Assembly (NCBI GenBank): GCA_036733985.1
Contig: DAIMZM010000080.1
Location: 1 to 11,799 of the forward strand
Reading direction: 5' to 3'
From: DAIMZM01 sp036733985
GTDB lineage: Bacteria; Bacillota; Dehalobacteriia; UBA4068
Length of the DNA stretch: 11,799 nucleotides
The notes below the pieces were generated by a model, which saw only the letters and a list, made by a program, of their open reading frames with translations, had not been told where the DNA came from and did not search any database. Below, one piece after another: positions 7,019 to 11,799 of the stretch (the stretch's first letter is position 1; every line of letters begins with the position of its first letter). The translations under genes and the position numbers were made by a program.

Positions 7019-7169
7019 TAAGCTGAGGAGAGACGGACCCCAGCCCGATGAATGAGCGTGCTGGGCAAGGCAAAGCAACGACGGCTGGAGGCCTGCCTAG
7101 GCGCTTTAACGCAGATCCAGCGTGCTCAGGCACCGGCTGGGGCAGGCGGGTTCGCCTCTCCTCAGCTTA
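7019..7169. other. 151-nt element closed by a 14-bp inverted repeat; possible structured RNA or small mobile repeat
   Basis: TAAGCTGAGGAGAG (7019-7032) is perfectly complementary to 7156-7169. Inside lie CCCCAGCC (7038-7045) / GGCTGGGG (7135-7142), then GCTGGA (7084-7089) / TCCAGC (7116-7121), then GCG (7101-7103) / CGC (7110-7112) at the tip. A small GTGC-TCAG-GCAC hairpin sits at 7122-7133. CCCAGC (7039-7044) can instead pair with GCTGGG (7060-7065). The nested order suggests one folded RNA. It ends 20 bp before the TspO start codon. I do not recognise the class, and neither strand shows a clear promoter plus terminator. Confidence 0.5.
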
Positions 7170-7189
7170 AGCTAAACCGGGGTGGTGTG

Positions 7190-7684
7190 ATGAAAAAAAG
7201 CCTAAAAACATTGCTGGTCAGCCTGGGCCTGCCGCTGTCGGCCGGCGCTTTGGCCGCCTGGCCGGCCTGGGGCGGGGCCGCCCGCTACGGGGCGCTGAAC
7301 CTGCCTCTGGCCGCGCCGCCGGCCTGGGTCTTCCCCCTGGCCGGAGCCGGGCTGTACCTGCTGCTGGGCCTTTCCGCCTGGCTGATCCGGAAGGTCAGCA
7401 GCCCTTTCCGCCGGGCCGGGCTGACGCTCTATCTGGTTCAGCTGGCCCTTAGCCTGGCTTGGCCGCTGCTGTTTTTTAGACTTGGGGCCTATCTGCCGGC
7501 CCTGCTCCTGTTGCTGCTGCTCTTGCTGCTGGCCGGGGGCATGACTGTGCTGTTTTCCCAGGCCAGCCAGGCCGCGGCCTGGCTGCAGCTCCCCTATTTG
7601 CTCTCGCTGATGTTCCTGGCCTGGCTGAATTTGATGGCCTGGCTGCTGAATCCGGCGCTGGCCGCCTGGCGGCCCCTGGCATAA
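7190..7684 (+). CDS. TspO/MBR family membrane protein, divergent
   Basis: This 164-aa, very hydrophobic protein has about five predicted membrane helices, as in the tryptophan-rich sensory/translocator protein family, which binds porphyrins and other hydrophobic ligands. Supporting motifs are LNLPLAAPPAWVFP (37-50), GLYLLLG (54-60), WPLLFF (91-96) and LPYLLSLMFLAWLN (134-147). By alignment from memory with Bacillus cereus TspO, pocket residue W51 corresponds to G52 and W138 to S139, so both key tryptophans are missing. A leucine-rich helix (103-114) is nearly homopolymeric. I chose ATG at 7190, with GGGGTGG just upstream, because an earlier in-frame ATG at 7052 lies inside the 7019-7169 element and has no ribosome binding site. 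Its function is not assignable. Confidence 0.8.
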   Translation: MKKSLKTLLVSLGLPLSAGALAAWPAWGGAARYGALNLPLAAPPAWVFPLAGAGLYLLLGLSAWLIRKVSSPFRRAGLTLYLVQLALSLAWPLLFFRLGAYLPALLLLLLLLLLAGGMTVLFSQASQAAAWLQLPYLLSLMFLAWLNLMAWLLNPALAAWRPLA

Positions 7685-7695
7685 CAGGGGGGTGA

Positions 7696-7724
7696 TTGCC
7701 TGGGGCCCGGAAATATGATATAGT
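7696..7724 (+). promoter_or_regulatory. Promoter of the UPF0173 hydrolase gene
   Basis: TTGCCT (7696-7701) and TATAGT (7719-7724) are 17 bp apart, starting 12 bp after the TspO stop codon. Transcription would begin near 7731. The -10 box overlaps an inverted repeat. Confidence 0.6.
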
Positions 7725-7739
7725 AATAAAGTATATCAT
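7715..7739. promoter_or_regulatory. Inverted repeat over the -10 box, candidate operator
   Basis: ATGATATA (7715-7722) and TATATCAT (7732-7739) form a perfect 8-bp inverted repeat around a 9-bp A/T-rich spacer, 25 bp in all. It covers the -10 box and the inferred start of the downstream hydrolase gene, a typical repressor site position. Chance is not negligible in such A/T-rich DNA. Confidence 0.5.
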
Positions 7740-7774
7740 GCAGCCATTCCAGCCTAAGATAAGGAGGATTAGCC

Positions 7775-8461
7775 ATGAAGCTAACCTTTGAAGGCCATGC
7801 CTGCTTCACCATTGAGGCTGCCGGCATGACCGTATTGGTAGACCCCTTCATCTCGGAAAACCCGGCCTGCAAAAAGCAGCCCGGGGACTTCCACCCTGAT
7901 CTGGTGCTGGTCACCCATGGCCACCGGGATCATCTGGGCGACGCGGTAGCGATTTGCCAGGCCAATAACGCCACCCTGGCCGGACAGGCGGATCTGATCC
8001 GGGCGCTGGCGCTGAAAGATGTGGATACCCTGGGTTTCAACCTGGGGGGCTGCGCCAACCTGGGGCAGCTCAGGCTGATCATGACCCCGGCCTGGCATGG
8101 CAACAGCATGCCTACGCCAACCGGGCCCCGCTACGCCGGGGTGGCCTGCGGCTATATCATCCGGGGGGACGGCATCAATGTTTACCATGCCGGGGATACG
8201 GCCCTCTTTGGCGATATGGACGCGGTGCTTTCCCGCTACAATATTGATTGCGCCCTGCTGCCCATTGGCGATTTCTACACCATGGGGCCGAAGGACGCGG
8301 TGACCGCGGCCCATTGGCTCAGGGCCAAAACCGTGATCCCCATGCATTATGATACCTTCCCTGAGATCAAGCAGGACGCCCAGGCCTTTGCCCTTGATCT
8401 GGAGGACCGCACCGGCTGCAGCTGCGTCGTTCTACAGCCCGGGCAAAGCTGCCAGCTATAG
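7775..8461 (+). CDS. UPF0173 family metallo-beta-lactamase-fold hydrolase
   Basis: This 228-aa cytoplasmic protein of the metallo-beta-lactamase fold matches the YtkL/UPF0173 group, whose substrate is unknown. The metal signature HxHxDH is at 48-53 (THGHRDHLGD). Other expected ligands are H138 and D141 (YHAGDTALFGDM) and H191 (IPMHYDTFP). The family segment LLPIGDFYTMGPKDA (161-175) is also present, as are the usual start MKLTFEGHACF and the normal length. ATG follows AAGGAGG with 7 nt spacing. The gene ends in a 6-bp palindrome shared with the convergent phosphodiesterase gene. An inverted repeat over its promoter suggests repression by an unidentified regulator. Confidence 0.93.
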   Translation: MKLTFEGHACFTIEAAGMTVLVDPFISENPACKKQPGDFHPDLVLVTHGHRDHLGDAVAICQANNATLAGQADLIRALALKDVDTLGFNLGGCANLGQLRLIMTPAWHGNSMPTPTGPRYAGVACGYIIRGDGINVYHAGDTALFGDMDAVLSRYNIDCALLPIGDFYTMGPKDAVTAAHWLRAKTVIPMHYDTFPEIKQDAQAFALDLEDRTGCSCVVLQPGQSCQL

Positions 8462-9010
8462 CTCGGTTTCCCGCTGCTGTTCCCAGCGATAGGTATTGAA
8501 GATGGCGCCGTCCAGGGTTTTCCAGGTAAAGACGCCGCTGTCATAGAGCAGATAGCCGGCCTGGGAGCCGCCCCGGGGACGGAAGACCGCGCCGGGGTTG
8601 ATATAGGTGAAGTCCTGGTGCAGGCCCAGCCTGGGCACATGGGTATGCCCGGTCAGCAGGACGCCGCCCTGCCGCACTTCCGGCGGCGGGCTGCTTTCCC
8701 GCCAGAGATGGCCATGGGTGGCGAAGATGATCCGGCCCTGTTCATAGAGGATGCGCCGGTCATCCAGTATGGGGAAATCCAGCCATTCCTGGGTCAGGGG
8801 GGAATCGCCGTTACCGCAAACCGCCAGGATTTGCCCGGCCATGTTGTTCAGCAGCTGGGCCAGGCCCGCTACCTCCTGCCGGTTCAGGGCCCCGGAAAGC
8901 AGATCCCCTAACAGCAGCAAGCGCTCCGCCCCCTCCCTGGCATAAGCCTGCAGCAGCTTTTCGCCTTGGCGGAGCGAGCCGTGCAGGTCGGAAGCGATCA
9001 GATATTTCAT
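8456..9010 (-). CDS. yfcE: YfcE/MJ0936-type metallophosphodiesterase
   Basis: This 184-aa calcineurin-like phosphoesterase should hydrolyse phosphodiester bonds using two metal ions (Mn-type in characterised relatives). Ligand motifs appear in order: D8 and H10 (SDLHG), D36 (LLLGDLL), N67 (CGNGDS), H99 (ATHGH), and H122/H124 (TGHTHVP). The size agrees with E. coli YfcE, about 184 aa. The natural substrate is not known from sequence. The start codon at 9010 has only a weak AGGT upstream, and I see no clear promoter. It may be read through from the FMN reductase gene 67 bp upstream on the same strand. It overlaps the 3' end of the UPF0173 gene by 6 bp. Confidence 0.93.
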   Translation of the reverse strand: MKYLIASDLHGSLRQGEKLLQAYAREGAERLLLLGDLLSGALNRQEVAGLAQLLNNMAGQILAVCGNGDSPLTQEWLDFPILDDRRILYEQGRIIFATHGHLWRESSPPPEVRQGGVLLTGHTHVPRLGLHQDFTYINPGAVFRPRGGSQAGYLLYDSGVFTWKTLDGAIFNTYRWEQQRETEL

Positions 9011-9021
9011 AGGCGTACCTA

Positions 9022-9040
9022 CCGGCCCTTGACGGGCCGG
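9022..9040. repeat. Hairpin between FMN reductase and yfcE genes
   Basis: CCGGCCC (9022-9028) and GGGCCGG (9034-9040) form a perfect 7-bp stem with loop TTGAC. On the minus strand it ends 11 bp before the yfcE start and is followed by TAGGTACG, not a T-tract. It could attenuate read-through or protect the upstream mRNA 3' end, but a functional terminator is not supported. Confidence 0.5.
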
Positions 9041-9077
9041 CCTTTCGTTGATGACGTATTAAACGATCAGGAACCGG

Positions 9078-9632
9078 CTATTGCCCCAAAAAGGCTAAAA
9101 AGGCGTTGGCCTGCTTCTCCAGATAGCGGGCGCTGGTGGTCAGAGCCAGCTTGCCCGCTTCGTCCAGCTGCTGTTCCGCATTGGGTATGGTCAGCCGTGG
9201 CGCATTCATCACCCGCATATTCAGCAGACTGATCAGGGCCACCAGATGATCCTGGGCAATGCCGGTGCCGGACATGCCCGGGGTAATGCCGCTGATGGCG
9301 GCAGGCTTCCCGGAGAGCAGGGGCCGCTCCCCTTTGGCAATGGGGCGGGACAGCCAGTCGATGAGGTTTTTCAGCACGCCGGAGAAATAGTGGTTGTATT
9401 CCGGGGTGAAGAACCAGAGCCCGTCGGCTTCCTTGATTTGCTGCCGCACCCTGGCCACCGGTTCCGGCGCCGGGAATTCGATATCCTGGTTCATTAAGGG
9501 GACGTCCGCGTATTCCAGCAGCGTAAACTCAGCCCGCTCCCCCAGGATTTTTTGGGCGGCCAGGGCCAGCTGGCGGTTATAGGAATCCTGCCGCAGCGAA
9601 CCCACGATGGCGATAATTTTCGGTTTATCCAT
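9078..9632 (-). CDS. NADPH-dependent FMN reductase family protein
   Basis: This 184-aa flavodoxin-fold protein should bind FMN and reduce flavin, quinone, azo or chromate-type acceptors with NAD(P)H in the cytoplasm. The FMN phosphate loop is GSLRQDSYNRQLA (11-23). The PEYNHYFSGVLKNLIDWLSR segment (77-96) is the hallmark of this family and contacts the isoalloxazine ring. Length is typical. The true acceptor cannot be deduced. The start ATG at 9632 has a weak ribosome binding site (AGAG about 8 nt upstream). It has its own promoter and an unusually structured leader, and probably continues into yfcE. Confidence 0.92.
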   Translation of the reverse strand: MDKPKIIAIVGSLRQDSYNRQLALAAQKILGERAEFTLLEYADVPLMNQDIEFPAPEPVARVRQQIKEADGLWFFTPEYNHYFSGVLKNLIDWLSRPIAKGERPLLSGKPAAISGITPGMSGTGIAQDHLVALISLLNMRVMNAPRLTIPNAEQQLDEAGKLALTTSARYLEKQANAFLAFLGQ

Positions 9633-9664
9633 TGGTTTCAGCTCTTTTCTCTGATAATTTTCGT

Positions 9665-9719
9665 TTTAGGCAATTTTATCCGGGACAGGCCGGGGCAGGC
9701 TGCCCCGAGCTTGCCTAAA
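9665..9719 (-). promoter_or_regulatory. Nested inverted repeats in the FMN reductase leader
   Basis: TTTAGGCAA (9665-9673) and TTGCCTAAA (9711-9719) form a perfect 9-bp outer repeat. Inside is CGGGGCA (9691-9697) / TGCCCCG (9701-9707), a 7-bp hairpin with a GGC loop. The structure fills most of the roughly 80-nt leader and touches the -10 box. The outer arms could also be two half-sites of an operator. Confidence 0.5.
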
Positions 9720-9747
9720 GTATAGCAAAGAACTAGGGATATGTCCA
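9719..9747 (-). promoter_or_regulatory. FMN reductase promoter
   Basis: On the minus strand, TGGACA (9742-9747) and TATACT (9719-9724) are 17 bp apart. The start would be near 9712, giving a leader of about 80 nt before the ATG. The -35 box is imperfect but the -10 box is good. Confidence 0.55.
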
Positions 9748-9834
9748 ATAAAATCTTTCGTTAGTAGCCTGGCTAAAAAGCCCTGGGAAATACGGGAAAA
9801 CGGCAAAAACCAGGGGATTTCCCTACCTCTGGCG

Positions 9835-9863
9835 TTGACAGGCCCGGAAGCCTATGCTATACT
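9835..9863 (+). promoter_or_regulatory. Promoter of the lysine riboswitch-transporter operon
   Basis: A perfect TTGACA (9835-9840) and TATACT (9858-9863) are separated by 17 bp. Transcription starts near 9870, leaving a leader of about 345 nt before the binding-protein gene. That leader is taken up by the aptamer and terminator. The region between this promoter and the divergent FMN reductase promoter (9748-9834) holds only overlapping short inverted repeats. Confidence 0.85.
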
Positions 9864-9886
9864 GAATGAACGATCCAGAAAAAAGA

Positions 9887-10052
9887 CAATGGTAGAGGCG
9901 CGGATTCCATGAGTAGCTGCCGGCACAAGGTTTGGCGCCGCCGGCAATGAAAGGGGACTTCGCCGAAGCAGCCGCCCTGGGCCAAAAGGGCTGCCGCTGG
10001 GACGCATCAAAACATGGTGCGGACTGTCACCTCAGGTGGAGCGCTATCATTG
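9887..10052 (+). ncRNA. Lysine riboswitch (L-box) aptamer
   Basis: The conserved L-box segments appear in order: GGTAGAGGCGC (9891-9901), TGAGTAG (9910-9916), TGAAAGGGGA (9948-9957) then TCGCCGAAG (9960-9968), GGACTGTCAC (10021-10030) and GGTGGAGCGCTATC (10035-10048). Helix P1 forms between CAATGGTAG (9887-9895) and CTATCATTG (10044-10052), with one wobble. Order, spacing and overall length (about 166 nt) match the lysC leader of Bacillus subtilis. This class binds L-lysine and, when followed by an intrinsic terminator as here, normally switches expression off at high lysine. Confidence 0.96.
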
Positions 10053-10103
10053 GTTTCAAGCCAGAGCTGACCGGCGGGCAAATCCCCGGCAGACTGTTTG
10101 CAG

Positions 10104-10152
10104 CCATGGTTTTTCACCTGAAAGCGGTGAGGACCATGGTTTTTCTGTTTTG
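10104..10152 (+). terminator. Riboswitch-controlled intrinsic terminator
   Basis: CCATGGT (10104-10110) pairs with ACCATGG (10133-10139). The stem continues through wobble pairs and CACC/GGTG around the loop TGAAAGC, and is followed by TTTTTCTGTTTT. This is a strong rho-independent terminator, 65 nt before the start codon. An antiterminator could form between GGTTTCAAG just after P1 (10052-10060) and CCTGAAAGC (10117-10125), which match at 7 of 9 positions. That detail is inferred. Confidence 0.9.
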
Positions 10153-10216
10153 TACATAGAAAGCAAAATATAAATAGGAACGGAAGAATAACCGGAGAGA
10201 AAAGGAGAATGAAACC

Positions 10217-11062
10217 ATGAAGAACCTGAGAATGCTGCTGACCGTTTTAGCCTGCCTGATCCTGGCCCTGTCCTTAGGGGCCTGCGGCCAGGAAACCGCC
10301 ACCGGCGTGGAAGACGGGGTGCTCACCGTGGCCATGGAATGCGCCTATGCCCCCTATAACTGGAGCCAGCCTACTGACGCCAACGGTGCGGTGCCCATCA
10401 AGGATTCCTCGGAATACGCCAACGGCTATGATGTGATGATGGCCAAGAAGCTCTGCGAAGCCAATGGCTGGGAGCTGGAAGTGGTCCGCCTGGACTGGGA
10501 TTCCCTGGTACCGGCGGTACAGACCGGACAGGTGGACGCGGCGATCGCCGGCCAGTCCATGACTGAGGAGCGGATGAAGCAAGTGGATTTCGCCGGGCCT
10601 TATCTCTATGCCACCATCGTCTGCCTGACCCTGGAAGGCAGCCCCTACGCCTCGGCCCAGGGCATTTCCGATCTGGCCGGCGGCTCCTGCACTTCCCAGC
10701 TGGGCACCATCTGGTATGACACCTGCCTGCCCCAGATCGAAGGCGCCGACGTCAAGAGCCCGAAGGAAAGCGCCCCCACCATGCTGATGGCCCTGGAGAC
10801 CGGGGACGTGGATTTTGTCTGTACGGATATGCCCACCGCCCAGGCCGCCTTGATCGCCTACCCGGATATGGTGCTGCTGGACTTTGCCGGCAGCGACGAT
10901 GACTTTGAAGTGGACGAGGGCGATATCAATATCGGTATTTCCCTGGTCAAGGGTAATAAGGGGCTGAAGGACGCCATTGATCAGGTGCTGAAAGATTATA
11001 CCGCCGATGATTTCAACGAAATCATGAACCAGGCCATTGCCATTCAGCCGGTGGCCAATTAA
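10217..11062 (+). CDS. Amino acid ABC transporter solute-binding lipoprotein, predicted lysine-specific
   Basis: This 281-aa extracellular binding protein belongs to bacterial family 3 (polar amino acid type). Residues 1-22 form a lipoprotein signal with Cys23 as the likely lipidation site (SLGAC). The mature domain begins DGVLTVAMECAYAPYNW (33-49). It contains GYDVMMAKKL (70-79), DWDSLVPAVQTGQVDAAIAG (93-112), MTEERMKQVDFAGPYL (115-130) and the second-lobe CTDMPTAQAAL (202-212). A 20-residue insertion (about 51-69) separates the first two motifs. The riboswitch upstream predicts lysine as substrate; without it, only polar or basic amino acid could be said. The start at 10217 lies 9 nt after GGAG. 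An earlier ATG at 10209 opens only a three-codon frame. Confidence 0.94.
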   Translation: MKNLRMLLTVLACLILALSLGACGQETATGVEDGVLTVAMECAYAPYNWSQPTDANGAVPIKDSSEYANGYDVMMAKKLCEANGWELEVVRLDWDSLVPAVQTGQVDAAIAGQSMTEERMKQVDFAGPYLYATIVCLTLEGSPYASAQGISDLAGGSCTSQLGTIWYDTCLPQIEGADVKSPKESAPTMLMALETGDVDFVCTDMPTAQAALIAYPDMVLLDFAGSDDDFEVDEGDINIGISLVKGNKGLKDAIDQVLKDYTADDFNEIMNQAIAIQPVAN

Positions 11063-11113
11063 GCGGTTTAGGCCTTTAGCTTTACGGCTTTCCCCAAATA
11101 AAGGAGGAAGAAC

Positions 11114-11799
11114 ATGGATATTCTAGCCCAACTGGGGCAGGATGTGGCGGCGTTGTGGAGCCAATACGCCGGCAGCTACCTGGCAGGGGCCCGCAATACC
11201 ATTATTTTGGCAGTATTGGCCACAGCCGTGGGCTGCATCATCGGCCTGGCCTCGGGCATCCTGCAGACCATACCCTATCCTGGAAAAGGCCATCCTGTGA
11301 AACGCGTCCTGCTGGCGCTGCTCCGGGCGCTGATCCGCGTCTATGTGGAAGTGTTCCGGGGCACGCCCATGATCCTGCAGGCGGTTTTCCTCTATTTCGC
11401 CCTGCCTTATTTCACCAATAACCTGGTGCGTTTCTCCAATGTCTGGCTGGCCGCCTTTGTGGTGGTGTCCATCAATACCGGCGCTTATATGGCCGAGACG
11501 GTGCGGGGCGGCATCCTCTCTATTGACACGGGCCAGACCGAAGGGGCCAAGGCCATCGGCATGAATCATTTCCAGACCATGCTCCATATCATCCTGCCCC
11601 AGACCCTGCGGAATATCCTGCCCCAGATCGGCAATAATCTGATCATCAATATCAAGGATACGTCCGTGATGTTTATCATCGGCTTTACCGACCTGTTCGC
11701 GGTGCATAAGGCAGTGGTGGGCGCGACTTATCTCTATTTCCCCTCGGCCCTGATCGAGATGGGCGGCTACCTGATCATGACGGTGGTCTGCTCCATCCT
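11114..11799 (+). CDS. Amino acid ABC transporter permease (partial)
   Basis: At least 228 residues of a HisM/GlnP-type inner-membrane permease are present, running off the right edge. It forms the membrane channel of the importer and couples to an ATPase that should be encoded further right. An N-terminal membrane helix (NTIILAVLATAVGCIIGLAS, about 27-46) is followed by VYVEVFRGTPMILQ (76-89), diagnostic of polar amino acid permeases. The cytoplasmic ATPase-contact EAA loop EGAKAIGMNHFQTMLHIILP lies at about 137-156. ATG at 11114 has AAGGAGG 6 nt upstream. It follows the binding-protein gene by 51 bp with no terminator, so it shares the lysine riboswitch control. Confidence 0.95.
   Translation, partial: MDILAQLGQDVAALWSQYAGSYLAGARNTIILAVLATAVGCIIGLASGILQTIPYPGKGHPVKRVLLALLRALIRVYVEVFRGTPMILQAVFLYFALPYFTNNLVRFSNVWLAAFVVVSINTGAYMAETVRGGILSIDTGQTEGAKAIGMNHFQTMLHIILPQTLRNILPQIGNNLIINIKDTSVMFIIGFTDLFAVHKAVVGATYLYFPSALIEMGGYLIMTVVCSI

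Noticed and set aside
7019..7169. Identification as 6S RNA, SRP RNA, RNase P RNA or a B12, lysine, glycine, TPP or FMN riboswitch
   Set aside because: None of the conserved motifs of these classes is present. A rod-like fold alone is not enough to call 6S RNA.
7052..7189. Upstream in-frame start extending the TspO protein by 46 residues
   Set aside because: It has no ribosome binding site, the extra residues are non-hydrophobic and unlike the family, and it lies inside the 7019-7169 inverted-repeat element.
9022..9040. Terminator between the FMN reductase and yfcE genes
   Set aside because: The hairpin is perfect but lacks a T-tract on the minus strand, so only a hairpin of unknown role is reported.
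9932..10159. Open frame of 75 codons inside the lysine riboswitch leader
   Set aside because: It coincides with the aptamer and terminator, has no ribosome binding site, and its sequence is explained by conserved RNA motifs.
10209..10220. Tiny frame ATGAAACCATGA overlapping the binding-protein start
   Set aside because: Its ATG is only 1 nt from GGAG, too close for normal initiation, and it codes for just three residues. It is probably chance.

Overview
The window looks like chromosomal housekeeping DNA from a GC-rich member of the Bacillota. It begins with the 5' end of a 16S rRNA gene on the minus strand. That 5' sequence (GACGAACGCTGGCGG then CGTGCTTAACA) is common in Negativicutes, and also in actinobacteria. 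Strong AGGAGG ribosome binding sites, consensus sigma-A type promoters, an L-box lysine riboswitch and a M24/M18/TspO/ThpR gene set fit a Negativicutes-like or clostridial host. The class assignment is an inference. I see no transposase, integrase, phage gene, CRISPR array or tRNA.

Layout. (1) 1-480, minus: 16S rRNA start, its leader with a boxA-like antitermination motif, and two tandem rRNA promoters, directly downstream of the serS terminator. (2) 481-1808, minus: serS with its own promoter and a very short leader without a T-box. (3) 1968-3612, plus: a promoter, a folded 5' leader and a diguanylate cyclase with the unusual order GGDEF-PAS-PAS. (4) 3636-4779, plus: a promoter and an M24 Xaa-Pro type peptidase, ending in a strong hairpin shared with the convergent M18 aminopeptidase (4880-6268, minus). 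(5) 6377-6880, minus: thpR, then an intergenic region with tandem GC palindromes and a 151-nt element closed by a 14-bp inverted repeat, leading into a divergent TspO-family gene (7190-7684, plus). (6) 7696-8461, plus: a UPF0173 metallo-hydrolase with an inverted repeat over its -10 box. It meets a YfcE-like phosphodiesterase (8456-9010, minus) at a shared palindromic Leu-stop. (7) 9078-9747, minus: an NADPH-dependent FMN reductase family gene with a structured leader. (8) 9835-11799, plus: a promoter, a lysine riboswitch, a terminator, a lipoprotein solute-binding protein and the start of an ABC permease, forming a lysine-controlled amino acid importer that runs off the window.

The genes do not form one pathway. 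Themes are translation and RNA (rRNA, serS, thpR), peptide breakdown (M24, M18), amino acid uptake under lysine control, c-di-GMP signalling, and small redox or metal-dependent enzymes. The best-supported regulatory discovery is the lysine riboswitch, which assigns a likely substrate to the transporter. The less explained elements are the 7019-7169 element, the folded leader of the GGDEF gene, the TspO homologue lacking both pocket tryptophans, and the operator-like inverted repeats.
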